Source of the DNA: Hoyosella levis
GTDB lineage: Bacteria; Actinomycetota; Actinomycetes; Mycobacteriales; Mycobacteriaceae
Assembly: GCF_026008515.1 (NCBI RefSeq)
Contig: NZ_BQYM01000015.1
Location: forward strand, 1-64,000
Reading direction: 5' to 3'
Length of the DNA stretch: 64,000 nt
The notes under the pieces are model-generated. The model was not told where the DNA came from, made no database searches, and was given only the letters and a program-made list of their open reading frames with translations. Below are positions 36,310 to 46,790 of this stretch, in pieces; the first letter of the stretch is position 1; the number at the start of each line of letters is the position of its first letter. The position numbers and the translations under genes were made by a program.

Positions 36310-36771
36310 GTGTCCAATGCAAAGTCACCGGAATCGCAAGCACGGATCATCCGCGTCTCACGCCTCGCGCTGCTGGGCGTCCTGTTGTTCGCCTGCTGCG
36401 TCGTACTTGTCGCCGCTGCGGCACCACGCCTGTTTGGCTGGCTGCTAGCGGCACCCATCATTCTCGCGGTCTGGATCCTGCGAGTACAGACCAGGGTATC
36501 CGAGACCGGGCTCAGAACACGAACGATGCTGCGAACACGTATCGTGGCATGGGACGAGATCAAGGGGCTTACCTTCCCCAAGCATCGTTCCGCCCGCGCC
36601 GTCCTGCGCTCCGGCGAGCACGTACCACTGCCCGCCGTGACCCTTGAGGACCTGCCCAGCATCACGCCGCTGAGCAACGGACTCATCCCGGACATCGAGG
36701 CATCATTTCGCGCTGAGCAGGAGGAAGCCCGCTCCGCCGCGACCGCCAGCCCCGAGGACAGCAGCGGATAA
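36310..36771 (+). CDS. Small membrane protein with bacterial PH domain (CFP-6/Rv3004-like)
   Basis: 153 residues from GTG at 36310. Two adjacent hydrophobic segments (about residues 20-55) anchor it. A PH_6-type domain follows, containing [28 protein letters not shown], with a disordered Glu/Ala/Ser tail. Function is unknown; the gene is conserved beside ilvBNC in mycobacteria. An upstream GGAGG is very close to the GTG, so the exact start is not fully certain. Confidence 0.75.
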   Translation: MSNAKSPESQARIIRVSRLALLGVLLFACCVVLVAAAAPRLFGWLLAAPIILAVWILRVQTRVSETGLRTRTMLRTRIVAWDEIKGLTFPKHRSARAVLRSGEHVPLPAVTLEDLPSITPLSNGLIPDIEASFRAEQEEARSAATASPEDSSG

Positions 36772-36803
36772 ACCACCCCCGGACTCCAGCCAAGGAACAA
36801 CCG

Positions 36804-38645
36804 ATGCCCCCCTTGAGATCACGCACCACGACCATCGGCCGCAATGCCGCCGGAGCCCGTGCCCTGTGGCGCGCCACCGGCATGACCGATTCCGACTTCG
36901 GCAAGCCCATCGTGGCCATCGCGAACTCCTACACCCAGTTCGTCCCCGGCCACGTTCACTTGAAGAACCTCGGCGAGATCGTTGCCGAAGCCGTCCGGGA
37001 GGCGGGCGGCGTGGCCCGCGAGTTCCACACCATCGCTGTCGATGACGGCATCGCCATGGGACACAGCGGCATGCTCTACTCGCTGCCGAGCCGGGAGATC
37101 ATCGCGGACTCCGTCGAGTACATGGTCAACGCCCACACCGCCGACGCGCTCGTGTGCATCTCCAACTGCGACAAGATCACCCCCGGCATGCTCAACGCCG
37201 CGATGCGCCTGAACATCCCCACCGTGTTCGTCTCCGGCGGCCCCATGGAGGCCGGCAAGGCAGTCGTGGTGGAGGGGATCACGCACGCGCCCACCGACCT
37301 CGTCACCGCCATCTCCGCGAGCGCCAACAGCGCCATCGCCGATGAGGGGCTCGACGAGGTCGAGCGCTCCGCCTGCCCCACCTGCGGCTCCTGCTCCGGC
37401 ATGTTCACGGCCAACTCGATGAATTGCCTCACCGAGGCCCTGGGCCTTGCCCTGCCGGGCAATGGCTCCACCCTCGCCACGCACTCCGCGCGCCGCGCGC
37501 TGTTCGAGCGGGCGGGCACGGTGATCGTGGAGGCCGCCACCCGCTACTACCGCGATGGCGACGAGTCCGTGCTGCCGCGCAGCATCGCCACGCCCACCTC
37601 GTTCCGCAACGCGATGGCGCTCGATGTGGCGATGGGCGGATCGACCAACACCGTCCTCCACATCCTCGCTGCCGCCGAGGAGGGCGAGGTGCCCTTCGCC
37701 CTCGAGGACATCGACGCGATCAGCCGGCAGGTGCCGTGCCTGGCCAAGGTCTCCCCCAACTCCGACTACCACATGGAGGACGTGCACCGGGCGGGCGGCA
37801 TCCCCGCGATCCTCGGCGAGCTGCGCCGCGGCGGTCTCATCGACGACACCATCCCCAGCGTGCATGCCCCGAGCCTCGGCGCCTGGCTCGACGATTGGGA
37901 CATCCGCTCCGGCACCGCCACCGAGCAGGCCCTGGAGCTGTTCCATGCGGCTCCAGGTGGCGTCCGCACCACCGAGCCCTTCTCCACCTCCAACCGCTGG
38001 TCGTCCCTGGACACCGATGCGGCGGGCGGCTGCATCCGCGATATCGAGCACGCCTACACCAAGGATGGCGGCCTCGCCGTCCTGCGCGGCAACATCGCTC
38101 CTCGTGGCGCGGTCATCAAGACGGCAGGCATCGACGAGTCGCTCTGGCGCTTCCAGGGCCCCGCGCGCGTCGTGGAGAGCCAGGAGGAGGCCGTGTCGAT
38201 CATCCTGCAGCGCGTCGTGCAGCCCGGCGAGATCATTGTCGTCCGGTACGAGGGCCCGGCTGGCGGCCCAGGCATGCAGGAGATGCTGCACCCCACGGCT
38301 TTCCTCAAGGGCGCGGGCCTCGGCGCGAAGTGCGCGCTGATCACCGACGGGCGGTTCTCCGGCGGCACCTCGGGCATCTCGGTCGGCCACATCTCCCCCG
38401 AGGCCGCGGCCGGTGGCACGATCGGGCTCATCGAGGATGGGGACCAGATCCTCATCGATGTCGCCACGCGCGCCCTTGAGCTGCTCATCGATGACGAGGA
38501 GCTCGCGGCCCGCCGCGCCAAGATGGAAGCCTCCGAGCGTCCCTGGCAGCCCAAGGACCGGCAGCGCCCGGTCACGATGGCACTGCGTGCGTACGCCGCG
38601 CTGGCCACCTCCGCCGACCGGGGCGCGGTCCGCGAGGTCAAGTAG
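36804..38645 (+). CDS. ilvD: Dihydroxyacid dehydratase
   Basis: 613 residues, ATG with AAGGAAC upstream. Dehydrates dihydroxy-isovalerate and dihydroxy-methylvalerate, the third step of valine/isoleucine synthesis. Fe-S and Mg sites are visible: [33 protein letters not shown] and the C-terminal [24 protein letters not shown]. The length and opening ([24 protein letters not shown]) match the E. coli/Corynebacterium form rather than the shorter mycobacterial one. It follows the PH-domain gene by 32 nt, head-to-head with ilvBNC. Confidence 0.95.
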   Translation: MPPLRSRTTTIGRNAAGARALWRATGMTDSDFGKPIVAIANSYTQFVPGHVHLKNLGEIVAEAVREAGGVAREFHTIAVDDGIAMGHSGMLYSLPSREIIADSVEYMVNAHTADALVCISNCDKITPGMLNAAMRLNIPTVFVSGGPMEAGKAVVVEGITHAPTDLVTAISASANSAIADEGLDEVERSACPTCGSCSGMFTANSMNCLTEALGLALPGNGSTLATHSARRALFERAGTVIVEAATRYYRDGDESVLPRSIATPTSFRNAMALDVAMGGSTNTVLHILAAAEEGEVPFALEDIDAISRQVPCLAKVSPNSDYHMEDVHRAGGIPAILGELRRGGLIDDTIPSVHAPSLGAWLDDWDIRSGTATEQALELFHAAPGGVRTTEPFSTSNRWSSLDTDAAGGCIRDIEHAYTKDGGLAVLRGNIAPRGAVIKTAGIDESLWRFQGPARVVESQEEAVSIILQRVVQPGEIIVVRYEGPAGGPGMQEMLHPTAFLKGAGLGAKCALITDGRFSGGTSGISVGHISPEAAAGGTIGLIEDGDQILIDVATRALELLIDDEELAARRAKMEASERPWQPKDRQRPVTMALRAYAALATSADRGAVREVK

Positions 38646-38660
38646 CTGCACTCGGCGAGA

Positions 38661-38704
38661 ACGGAGGCGGGGCGGGGAGCACTAGCTCCCCGCCCCGCCT
38701 CCGT
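38661..38704. terminator. Perfect 20-bp bidirectional terminator
   Basis: Arms 38661-38680 and 38685-38704 are exactly complementary around the 4-nt loop ACTA. It is 15 nt after the ilvD stop and 9 nt beyond the DoxX-protein stop on the other strand. Confidence 0.8.
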
Positions 38705-38713
38705 CGTAGGTTC

Positions 38714-39880
38714 CTACACCTTGCCGGTGAGCACCAGCCAGGCCGCGATGCCGCCGATGATGCCGAGCACGAGCAGCACGCTCGCGCCCCACCTCGGGCG
38801 CACTGCCCACTTGGCGTTGCGCTCCAGGCTCATCCGGCCCGGGCCGGTCAGCACCAGGCCCGCCGCCGCCACACCGAGGATCGTCGCGAGCTCGAGCGCC
38901 GGTGTGCCGATGCCATCAAGCGCGGATCGGGCACCCTGGTTGGCCGCCCACACATTGATCATCGCCGCGAGCGCCACCGCCGCGCCGAATGGCGTCGCGA
39001 GCCCGAGCACGATCAGCGCGCCGCCACCGATCTGCGCGCTCAGCACGCTGATCGCGACGATGCCCGCGAAGTCGTAGCCCGCGGTGGCGAAGAGTTCCTC
39101 CACGCCATCGATGCCCAGGCCGCCGCCCTGGCCCAGCAAGTGCCGGACGCCATCGGTGATCAGCGCGCCACCGATCAGCAGGCGCAGCAGCAGGAGCCCG
39201 AGATCCAGGGTGCCCCTGCGTGGCTCCACCGCGGTCGGCGCGACAACCATGCCCCCGCGATCCTGCTCCTGGTAGCCCCCGTAGGGCATTGCCTGCGCCG
39301 CCGGCTCGTCGTACGCCACTGGCTGCGGATCGTGGTACTCCGCCGAGCGCGGCGCGAGGCCCGGCGTCGTGTCATCCATGTTCCCCGGCCGCTTGAGGAT
39401 CACCGTCTGCGAGCTGCTGTAGGCCTGCTCCGGCTCGGGATCCCGGTTGATCGGGATCTGCTCGGTCGGCGCGGACTCAACAGGCCCGGGCGGAGCCTGC
39501 TGCTCGGTCGCCGGATCATCCTCCCGGCCTGATGCAGCGGCCGCGCGGGCCGGACGACCGCGGGTCACATGCTGGCTGTATGGGTTGGCAGCAGCGCCAG
39601 GCTCCGCTTCGGGCGTGCGCGACCAGGCGAAGCCAGGGGCACTCGTCGCGTCATCGCGCGAATCGCCCTCGTCGTCGATATCGCCGAGGCTCATCGCGGA
39701 AGTCTGCTCCGCCGCGGACTCCGCTCGCGGCGGACGGCCCACCGCGATCTCCTCAGTGGCATGATCGAAGGGACTCGGCGCGGTGCCCGAGCCGTCCTTG
39801 CCGGAATCGCTGGCGCTGGGGGCAGCGCCCCAGGAATCGTTGGGGGAAGACGCATCCGCGTCGTCGCGCTTGTCGCTCAT
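38714..39880 (-). CDS. DoxX-family membrane protein with long acidic N-terminal region (Rv3005c-like)
   Basis: 388 residues from ATG at 39880, set by TACTCT (complement of 39887-39892) 6 nt upstream. About 230 N-terminal residues are disordered and rich in Asp/Glu/Ser/Thr/Pro, including the TQ/TEQIP and SQTVILKRPG stretches. The C-terminal part is a four-helix DoxX domain (LLLRLLIGGALITDGVRHLLG ...). In M. tuberculosis this protein (MRS complex with SodA and SseA) is linked to oxidative-stress defence. Divergent from lppZ. Confidence 0.85.
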   Translation of the reverse strand: MSDKRDDADASSPNDSWGAAPSASDSGKDGSGTAPSPFDHATEEIAVGRPPRAESAAEQTSAMSLGDIDDEGDSRDDATSAPGFAWSRTPEAEPGAAANPYSQHVTRGRPARAAAASGREDDPATEQQAPPGPVESAPTEQIPINRDPEPEQAYSSSQTVILKRPGNMDDTTPGLAPRSAEYHDPQPVAYDEPAAQAMPYGGYQEQDRGGMVVAPTAVEPRRGTLDLGLLLLRLLIGGALITDGVRHLLGQGGGLGIDGVEELFATAGYDFAGIVAISVLSAQIGGGALIVLGLATPFGAAVALAAMINVWAANQGARSALDGIGTPALELATILGVAAAGLVLTGPGRMSLERNAKWAVRPRWGASVLLVLGIIGGIAAWLVLTGKV

Positions 39881-39972
39881 GCTCCCAGAGTAGGTCGATC
39901 CGGCGCCGAATGGGCGGTAGGCGGCCGGGCGCGCCACGCGGTCGCATCGCAATTTGGGTTACGTTGGTGCAC

Positions 39973-41115
39973 ATGGCTGAATCGAGTTCGCGGCACCACC
40001 GCCCGCGGGCAACCGTGGTCGCGATGCTCATTGCCACCACCGTCCTCGCAGCAGGCTGCGCCCGGTTCGACGAACGGGCCACCACGCCATTCGAGCCCGA
40101 GCCCACGGACGGCGGGTTCGCGCACATCCGGCCCGCTGAGCCCACCGATGAGCCGCCTGACGACGAGGCCAGCGATGAGCTTGGCCCCTGCGACGATCCC
40201 GACCCCGCCGTCATCGCGACGTGCCTCGAGCCAGTCACCGGGATCGCGGTGCTGCCGTCCGGGGAGGCCGCGCTCGCCGCGGAGCGGGCGACCGGCCGGA
40301 TCATGGAGGTCGCGCCCGAGCTCGACCCCGTGGAGTTCCTCCGCATCGACGTCGACGCGAGCAGCGGCGGTGGCCTGCTCGACATCGCGCTCTCCCCCGC
40401 TTTCGGCGAGGATCGCCTGCTCTACGCGCTGATCACCACGCCGACCGACAACCGCGTCGTGCGGATCGCCCCCGGCGATGTCGCCAAGCCCCTGCTCACC
40501 GGCCTGCCCCGTGGCACGTCCGGCAACGCGGGCGGGCTCGCGTTCGCGCCCGACGGCTCGCTTCTCGTCCGCACCGGCGACGGCGGCAACCCAGCAAGCG
40601 CGACCAACCCCGGCTCGCTCGGCGGAAAGGTGCTGAGACTCGACTCGCTGAACCCCAGCGCCCCCCGCCCACCCGAGATCATCGCCCCGGGCGCGCGCGG
40701 CACCGGCAGCATCTGCCCCGACCCCGGAAACGGCACCATCTACATCACCGAGCGCACTCCGGGCGGCGACCAGCTCCTCGAGGTGCTCAGCGATGGCACC
40801 CTTCGTCCGCTGTGGCAATGGCAAGGCAGCGAGGGCGCCGCCGAGTGCGCGGTCGTCGGCACCGACATCGCCGTGGTGCTCACCGACACCGAGGCTGTCG
40901 CGTTCCTGAGCCGCGACGAGGAAACCGGCCTGATCAGTGGCGATCCCGTCCGCGCTGCGGAAGGACGCTTCGGCAAGCTGCATGGCGCCGCCGTCGGCCT
41001 CGCGGGCGAGATCTGGTCCGGGACCATCAACAAGGACATCGGCGAGCCCGTCGAGACCGACGATCGCGTCGTGCTCATCCCGTCGGGCAGCGGTGGCGGC
41101 GTCGGACCCGACTAG
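39973..41115 (+). CDS. lppZ: Lipoprotein with glucose/sorbosone dehydrogenase-like beta-propeller (LppZ-like)
   Basis: 380 residues from ATG 7 nt after TACGTT (39960-39965), so leaderless; a GTG two codons earlier is possible. Signal and lipobox: VVAMLIATTVLAAGC. The body resembles GSDH six-bladed propellers: GLLDIALSPAFGEDRLLYALI, GLPRGTSGNAGGLAFAPDGSLLVRTGDGG, GSLGGKVLRLDSLN and ITERTPGGDQLLEV. PQQ or sugar binding is not demonstrated. It is exported and membrane-tethered. Confidence 0.85.
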   Translation: MAESSSRHHRPRATVVAMLIATTVLAAGCARFDERATTPFEPEPTDGGFAHIRPAEPTDEPPDDEASDELGPCDDPDPAVIATCLEPVTGIAVLPSGEAALAAERATGRIMEVAPELDPVEFLRIDVDASSGGGLLDIALSPAFGEDRLLYALITTPTDNRVVRIAPGDVAKPLLTGLPRGTSGNAGGLAFAPDGSLLVRTGDGGNPASATNPGSLGGKVLRLDSLNPSAPRPPEIIAPGARGTGSICPDPGNGTIYITERTPGGDQLLEVLSDGTLRPLWQWQGSEGAAECAVVGTDIAVVLTDTEAVAFLSRDEETGLISGDPVRAAEGRFGKLHGAAVGLAGEIWSGTINKDIGEPVETDDRVVLIPSGSGGGVGPD

Positions 41116-41137
41116 CTTCCGGTCGCGGACCCGGGCC

Positions 41138-41217
41138 GCGGGGAGCCTTGGCCGGTGGGCGCCTTGGCCGCCGGGAGCCGTGGCCGCGGGGGGCCTCGAC
41201 CGCGGGGAGCCTCAACC
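41138..41217 (-). repeat. Tandem array of five 16-nt units
   Basis: Five consecutive 16-nt units of the type GCGGGGAGCCTYRRCC: 41138-41153, 41154-41169, 41170-41185, 41186-41201 and 41202-41217. They diverge by a few bases each and run directly into hairpin repeat copy B. A related single unit follows copy A near 10685. Confidence 0.75.
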
Positions 41218-41291
41218 GCAAACGCGATAGAAGCTGCCGGATGCCCCGTGCTGCTTCTATCGCGTTTGACGTTTTCCCGTGCTTTTGCCGT
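41217..41291 (-). repeat. Composite hairpin repeat, copy B
   Basis: Inverted relative to copy A. The 16-bp arms are 41219-41234 and 41253-41268 with an 18-nt loop, then a conserved 23-nt flank (41269-41291). It lies between the convergent ends of lppZ and gatB and can act as a terminator. Confidence 0.8.
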
Positions 41292-41370
41292 CGCGCAGTC
41301 GCCGGGCGGCGGCCAACCTGCCGACGGGCACTAGCCGGGCGGCCTGGCCGCTAGCCCAGCGCCGAAGGCC

Positions 41371-42906
41371 CTACTGGCACTTCTCGAGGATGAGCTCGCG
41401 CACCCGCGCGGCATCCGCCTGGCCCTTGGTGGCCTTCATCACGGCACCGACGATCGCGCCCGCCGCCTGCATCTTGCCGCCCTTGATCTTGTCGACGATG
41501 CCCGGGTTGGCGGCTAGCGCTTCCTCGACGGCCTTGTCGAGCACCGAATCGTCGCGCACGATCTCCAGCCCATGCGCGACCATCACGGCCTCGGGCTCGC
41601 CCTCTCCGGCGAGCACGCCGTCGACGACCTCGCGGGCCAGCTTGTTGTTGAGCTTGCCATCGGCAATGAGCGCGACGACCTCGGCCACCTGCGCCGGGGT
41701 GATAGCAAGACCCTCCAGGGTGACACCGGCGGTGTTGGCCTTCTGCGTCAGGTAGGAGACCCACCAGGAGCGCGCGGCCTCGGCTGGGGCCCCCGCCTCG
41801 ACGGTGGCGGTGATCAGCTCCACGGCGCCAGCGTTGACGATGTCGCGCATCACCTCATCGGAGACGCCCCAGTCCTGCTGGATGCGGGCCCGGCGCACCC
41901 ACGGCAGCTCCGGCAGGGTGCCACGAAGCTGCTCGATCCAGTCCTCGGCCGGCTCGATGGGCTGCAGGTCGGGGTCCGGGAAGTACCGGTAGTCGTCGGC
42001 GGTCTCCTTCTTGCGGCCCGGGCTGGTGGTGCCATCGGATTCCTGGAAGTGGCGGGTCTCCAGGTTGATCTCGCCCCCGGCCTCGAGGACGGCTGCCTGG
42101 CGGCGCATCTCGTAGCGGACGGCGACCTCCACGCTCTTGAGCGAGTTGACGTTCTTCGTCTCGGTGCGCGTGCCGAACTCCTGCTGCCCGTGCGGGCGCA
42201 GCGACACGTTCGCATCGCACCGCAGCGAGCCCTGGTCCATGCGCACGTCCGACACATCGAGCGCGCGGAGCAGCTCCCGCAGCGCGGAGACGTAGGCGCG
42301 CGCCACTTCCGGTGCCCGCTCGCCCGCGCCCTCGATGGGCTTGCTGACGATCTCGATCAGCGGCACGCCCGCCCGGTTGTAGTCGATCAGCGAGTGCGTG
42401 GCGCCCTCGATGCGGCCGGTGGCTCCGCCCACGTGAGTGAGCTTGCCGGTGTCCTCCTCCATGTGCGCCCGCTCGATGTCCACCCGGAACACCTCGCCGT
42501 CATCGAGCACCACATCGAGGTGGCCGTCGAACGCGATCGGCTCCTCGTACTGCGAGATCTGGTAGTTCTTCGGCTGGTCGGGGTAGAAGTAGTTCTTCCG
42601 CGCGAACTGGCACCAGGAGGCGATGGAGCAGTTCAGCGCGAGGCCGATGCGGATCGCCGATTCCACGGCCTTGCGGTTGACCACCGGTAGCGCGCCGGGC
42701 AGGCCGAGGCATACCGCGCACACCTGCGTGTTCGGCGCAGCGCCAAAGGCAGTGGGGCACGGGCAGAACATCTTCGTCTCGGTGTGCAGCTCGACGTGCA
42801 CCTCCATGCCGAGCACGGGGTCGAATCGCTCGATCACATCGTCATAGGCGAGAGGTTCCACCGCGCGTGCGTCCAATCCAGTGTCCATCGGGGTGCTCGA
42901 AGTCAT
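41371..42906 (-). CDS. gatB: Glu-tRNA(Gln)/Asp-tRNA(Asn) amidotransferase subunit B
   Basis: 511 residues, ATG 8 nt after TAGACT (complement of 42915-42920), so it has its own leaderless promoter apart from gatCA-pfkA. It activates Glu-tRNA(Gln) with ATP and binds the tRNA. Visible are the family signature [17 protein letters not shown], Cys ligands in [49 protein letters not shown], and the YqeY-like tail domain. Confidence 0.94.
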   Translation of the reverse strand: MTSSTPMDTGLDARAVEPLAYDDVIERFDPVLGMEVHVELHTETKMFCPCPTAFGAAPNTQVCAVCLGLPGALPVVNRKAVESAIRIGLALNCSIASWCQFARKNYFYPDQPKNYQISQYEEPIAFDGHLDVVLDDGEVFRVDIERAHMEEDTGKLTHVGGATGRIEGATHSLIDYNRAGVPLIEIVSKPIEGAGERAPEVARAYVSALRELLRALDVSDVRMDQGSLRCDANVSLRPHGQQEFGTRTETKNVNSLKSVEVAVRYEMRRQAAVLEAGGEINLETRHFQESDGTTSPGRKKETADDYRYFPDPDLQPIEPAEDWIEQLRGTLPELPWVRRARIQQDWGVSDEVMRDIVNAGAVELITATVEAGAPAEAARSWWVSYLTQKANTAGVTLEGLAITPAQVAEVVALIADGKLNNKLAREVVDGVLAGEGEPEAVMVAHGLEIVRDDSVLDKAVEEALAANPGIVDKIKGGKMQAAGAIVGAVMKATKGQADAARVRELILEKCQ

Positions 42907-42978
42907 GTCTCGTCAGTCTATTCATTGTCGGGCCCGGTCCGGCCGATCCGGCTCGGGCGAATGGTCTTGTCACAAGTG

Positions 42979-44010
42979 TCAACCGAAGAAGGCCGCGGCC
43001 TCGTCATATCGATCCTGGGGAACGGTCTTGAGGTGTTCGACCGCATCAGCGAGCGCCACGAGCGTGACGTCGGTACCGTCGAGCGCCACCATCTTGCCGT
43101 GCTCGCCGGCATGAGCGGCATCGGCGGCATGGATGCCGAAGCGGGTCGCGAGCACGCGATCGTAGGCAGTGGGGGTGCCACCACGCTGCACGTGGCCGAG
43201 CACGGTGGTGCGCACGTCCTTGCCGATGCGCTTCTCGATCTCGGCACCAAGCTGCTGAGCCACGCCGGTGAACCGCTTGTGGCCGAACTCGTCGACGCCG
43301 CCCTCGCGCAGCGTCATCGATTCCGGCAGCGGCGACGCTCCCTCCGCGACGACACAGATGAAGTGGCTGTCGCCGCGCTGGAACCGGCTCTTGACCATGC
43401 GGCACACCTCATCGACGTCGAACGGCTGCTCCGGGATCAGCGTGAGGTGGGCACCACCGGCCAGCCCGGCGTGCAGCGCGATCCAGCCAGCGTGGCGCCC
43501 CATCACCTCCACCAGCATGACGCGCTGATGGGACTCCGCGGTGGTGTGCAGCCGATCGATCGCCTCGGTAGCGATCGCGAGGGCGGTGTTGAAGCCGAAG
43601 GTGTAGTCGGTGCAGGCGATGTCGTTGTCGATCGTCTTGGGCACCCCCACCACCGGCACGCCCGCTTCGGACAGCCAGTGCGCGGCGGTCAGCGTGCCCT
43701 CGCCCCCGATGGGGATGAGCACGTCGATGCCGTTGTCGTCGAGGGTCTGCTTGATCGTGGCGAGCCCCTCCCGCAGCACGGTCGGGTTGACGCGCGCCGT
43801 GCCGAGGATGGTGCCGCCCCGGTCGAGGATCTGATCCACGCGATCATCGAACCGCAGGCGCTGCTTGCGATCCTCGAGCAGGCCCCTCCAGCCATCCCGG
43901 AAGCCGACCACGGTGGAGCCGTAGCGGACCTCGCTGGTCCGGACCACCGCGCGGATCACCGCGTTGAGGCCCGGGCAATCCCCGCCACCTGTCAGCACTC
44001 CGATGCGCAT
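42979..44010 (-). CDS. pfkA: 6-phosphofructokinase (ATP type)
   Basis: 343 residues, ATG with GGAGG 7 nt upstream. Phosphorylates fructose 6-phosphate. The N-terminal [20 protein letters not shown] binds nucleotide. GGEGTLTAA carries the Gly that marks ATP rather than PPi use, even though [17 protein letters not shown] has the Lys common in actinobacterial enzymes. [13 protein letters not shown] and [18 protein letters not shown] complete the substrate site. Located between gatA and gatB as in mycobacteria. Confidence 0.93.
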   Translation of the reverse strand: MRIGVLTGGGDCPGLNAVIRAVVRTSEVRYGSTVVGFRDGWRGLLEDRKQRLRFDDRVDQILDRGGTILGTARVNPTVLREGLATIKQTLDDNGIDVLIPIGGEGTLTAAHWLSEAGVPVVGVPKTIDNDIACTDYTFGFNTALAIATEAIDRLHTTAESHQRVMLVEVMGRHAGWIALHAGLAGGAHLTLIPEQPFDVDEVCRMVKSRFQRGDSHFICVVAEGASPLPESMTLREGGVDEFGHKRFTGVAQQLGAEIEKRIGKDVRTTVLGHVQRGGTPTAYDRVLATRFGIHAADAAHAGEHGKMVALDGTDVTLVALADAVEHLKTVPQDRYDEAAAFFG

Positions 44011-44050
44011 CGGGTCACCTCCGGTCTTGTTGGATCATGCTGCTGGCACC

Positions 44051-45532
44051 TCACACGGCCGCTGGATGCTCCCCGCGCGCAACCTCGTATGCCGCGCCGA
44101 CCCGGTACAGCCGCTCGTCGGCGAGCGCTGGCGCCATGATCTGCAGCCCCACGGGCAGTCCATCATCGGGCGAGAGCCCCGCGGGCAGCGACATCGCGCA
44201 ATGCCCCGCGAGGTTGGTCGGCAGGGTGCACAGGTCCGACAGGTACATCGCCACCGGATCATCGACCTTCTCGCCGAGCTTCCACGCCGTGAACGGGCTC
44301 GTCGGCGCCACGAGCACATCGACGCTCTCGTAGGCCTTGGCGAAGTCCTGCGAGATGAGCGTGCGAACCTTCAGCGCCTGCCCGTAGTAGGCGTCGTAGT
44401 AGCCCGCCGACAACGCGTAGGTGCCGATCATGATGCGGCGCTTGACCTCCGCGCCGAAGCCAGCGGCGCGGGTCTCCGCCATGATCTGCTCGGCGCCCTT
44501 GGTGCCATCGTTGTCGACCCGCAGGCCATAGCGCATCGCATCGAAGCGGGCGAGGTTCGACGACACCTCGCTGGGCAGGATCAGGTAGTACGCGGCGAGC
44601 GCATAGGTGAAGTGCGGGCACGAGACCTCGACGACCTCCGCGCCGAGCCCGCGAAGGGTCTCCACCGCGGCATCGAAAGTACTGAGCACGCCATCCTGGT
44701 AGGAGTCGGAATGCAATTCCTTGACCACGCCGACGCGCACGCCCTTCAAGCTGCCCGCTGCACCCTCGCGCGCGGCCCGCACCACGGGACGCACCGGAGT
44801 ATCGATGGACGTCGAATCACGCGGATCATGACCGGCGATCACTTCGTGCAGCAGAGCGGTATCGAGCACCGTCCGGCCGCAGGGGCCACCTTGGTCCAGC
44901 GAGGACGCGCACGCCACGAGGCCGAAGCGCGACACCGTGCCGTAGGTGGGCTTCACGCCGACAGTGGCGGTCATGGCAGCGGGCTGGCGGATCGAGCCAC
45001 CGGTATCGGTGCCGATCGCCAGGGGCGCCTCGAAAGCGGCGAGCGCGGCCGCGGATCCACCGCCCGAGCCACCAGGGATGCGGTTGTCGCCCCACGGGTT
45101 GAGCGTCGGGCCATAGGCGGAGTTCTCGGTGGAGGATCCCATCGCGAACTCGTCCATGTTGGTCTTGCCGAGGATCGGGATCCCCGCCGCGCGCAGCCGT
45201 GCCGTCACGGTCGCGTCGTAGGGCGGAACCCAGCCCTCCAGCATCCGCGAGGCGCATGTGGTGGGCATGTCCGCGGTGGCGAAGACATCCTTGAGCGCCA
45301 GGGGCACACCGGCGAGCGGCGAAGCGGGAGCCTCCCCGTTGGCCAGCGCCACATCGACATCGCGGGCCGCATCGAGAGCGGCCTCGTCGCCGACGTGGAG
45401 GAACGCGTTGTAGGTCCCATCGACCGCGCGGATCTGCTCGAGATGCGCCTCGGTGGCCTCCACCGACGAGACCTCGCGGGCATGGATGCGGGTGGCCAGA
45501 TCCGCGGCGGTCAGCCGTGTCAGGTCGCTCAC
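44051..45532 (-). CDS. gatA: Glu-tRNA(Gln) amidotransferase subunit A
   Basis: 493 residues, GTG start overlapping the gatC stop (GTGA). Amidase-signature enzyme that releases ammonia from glutamine. The Lys of the triad lies in [10 protein letters not shown]; the two Ser lie in the glycine-rich block [33 protein letters not shown] (approximately residues 150-180). The length is normal. Operon gatC-gatA-pfkA. Confidence 0.95.
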   Translation of the reverse strand: MSDLTRLTAADLATRIHAREVSSVEATEAHLEQIRAVDGTYNAFLHVGDEAALDAARDVDVALANGEAPASPLAGVPLALKDVFATADMPTTCASRMLEGWVPPYDATVTARLRAAGIPILGKTNMDEFAMGSSTENSAYGPTLNPWGDNRIPGGSGGGSAAALAAFEAPLAIGTDTGGSIRQPAAMTATVGVKPTYGTVSRFGLVACASSLDQGGPCGRTVLDTALLHEVIAGHDPRDSTSIDTPVRPVVRAAREGAAGSLKGVRVGVVKELHSDSYQDGVLSTFDAAVETLRGLGAEVVEVSCPHFTYALAAYYLILPSEVSSNLARFDAMRYGLRVDNDGTKGAEQIMAETRAAGFGAEVKRRIMIGTYALSAGYYDAYYGQALKVRTLISQDFAKAYESVDVLVAPTSPFTAWKLGEKVDDPVAMYLSDLCTLPTNLAGHCAMSLPAGLSPDDGLPVGLQIMAPALADERLYRVGAAYEVARGEHPAAV

Positions 45533-45837
45533 TGCTCCTCCCCCAGGATCTGCGGCACCGCGAAGCGGTCCCCATCGGCCTCGGGCGCGCCCGAGAGGGC
45601 CTGCTGCACCGTGAGCCCCGGCTCGATGACGTCCTCCCGCCAGACGTTCGCCGTTGCCGCCGGGTGGGCGGTAGCGGGCACGTCATCGGCGGCAACCTCG
45701 GTCACGGCCTTCACATGGCCGAGGATCGCATCGAGCTGGCCGGCGAACTCATCGAGCTCGGCATCGGACAGCGCGAGCCTGGACAACCGCGCGAGGTGGG
45801 CCACCTCGTCGCGGGAGATTGCAGGCATGTCAGGCAC
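45529..45837 (-). CDS. gatC: Glu-tRNA(Gln) amidotransferase subunit C
   Basis: 102 residues from GTG at 45837 (AAGGGG 9 nt upstream); an in-frame ATG at 45828 is the alternative. The opening [36 protein letters not shown] is the GatC signature, and the tail [16 protein letters not shown] wraps GatA/GatB. It stabilises the amidotransferase and is coupled to gatA by overlap. Confidence 0.93.
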   Translation of the reverse strand: MPDMPAISRDEVAHLARLSRLALSDAELDEFAGQLDAILGHVKAVTEVAADDVPATAHPAATANVWREDVIEPGLTVQQALSGAPEADGDRFAVPQILGEEQ

Positions 45838-45944
45838 TGCACGGGCCCCTTTCCAGTGGGATCACGGTTCGGACCCGCCTAGCCTAGCCCGATCAGCACG
45901 GCACGCCCATGCCGGCGCGGGGCCAGGCCGGGGCCAGTCGAGGG

Positions 45945-46610
45945 TCAGTCGCGCCGCGCGCGCAGCCACGGCCCCAGCCGGGCAGTGATGAACGGCAGCA
46001 CCGCGTACACCATCACCGGAGTGACGCATACCGTCAGGAGCAGCGTGCGCGCCACGACGCTGACATCAGCGAGCTGCGGGGCGAGCAGGATGTTCACCAG
46101 CAGGCTGAGGGGGAAGAAGCCGAGCCAGATCGTGACGGCCTGCTTCCACCGCGGCGGTGCATGCTCCGCCCTCGGCCGGGGCGCCACCGGCACGGCTCCC
46201 GGCATTCCCACGGATGCCGCGGGATCGAACCAGCCCTCGATCCCAGTCCGCTGGTCCACTGCCGCATCGCGGGAGAAGGAGCGACCATGCGCGAGCCATG
46301 CGCTGCGCAGCGATGATCGCATCCAGTCGCGCAGGAAGCGATCGGAGGCAAATCGGTACTGGACGTGGTAGCGGCGCGTCGTCGTGGACGACCGCACCCA
46401 TCCGGCCCCAAGGAAGCCGGGGAACGTGCGGGCGAGCGCGATGCCCGCTTCCGTCCACTGGACGAAGTCCTCGTCGCGCCCCAGGTCGACATCACGGATG
46501 ACCGAGGTGGTGACTGTCGGCACTGGAACGCCCTGCACGTGCGCGCGGCGGCCTGCGGATGGGGCCGCCGGGCTCGCGGCGAGCCTGGGATGCGTGGTCT
46601 GGATAGCCAT
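45945..46610 (-). CDS. Antibiotic-biosynthesis-monooxygenase-like domain fused to membrane helices
   Basis: 221 residues from ATG at 46610; the longer frame to 46670 is possible, and neither has a clear ribosome site. Residues about 35-125 resemble an ABM dimeric alpha-beta barrel (EDFVQWTEAGIALARTFPGFLGAGWVRSS... YHVQYRFASDRFLRDWMRS). A Pro-rich linker follows, then two C-terminal membrane helices (AVTIWLGFFPLSLLVNILL and TLLLTVCVTPVMVYAVLPFI). Such ABM-membrane fusions exist in actinobacteria; function unknown. Upstream of gatC on the same strand. Confidence 0.7.
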   Translation of the reverse strand: MAIQTTHPRLAASPAAPSAGRRAHVQGVPVPTVTTSVIRDVDLGRDEDFVQWTEAGIALARTFPGFLGAGWVRSSTTTRRYHVQYRFASDRFLRDWMRSSLRSAWLAHGRSFSRDAAVDQRTGIEGWFDPAASVGMPGAVPVAPRPRAEHAPPRWKQAVTIWLGFFPLSLLVNILLAPQLADVSVVARTLLLTVCVTPVMVYAVLPFITARLGPWLRARRD

Positions 46611-46790
46611 GGATGCCAGTCTCGTCGACCAAGATTGCCGTGGTTTGGCGCTGTGTGAACGTCGTGTCACATTCGCCGATGCCGGACTTGTCAGATGTTG
46701 CGGTTAGGTTGGCGTGCGAGGATCGTGTCAGGCAGGCCAAGCCCACGGGGGCCGCCAGGCACATTGAACAGAAGGCGCGAAAGGGGACTG

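Noticed and set aside
46654-46671. TGTGA...TCACA inverted repeat upstream of the ACT-protein gene, resembling a CRP/GlxR site
   Set aside because: The half-sites are 8 nt apart rather than the 6 nt needed for CRP/GlxR, and no promoter elements line up with it.
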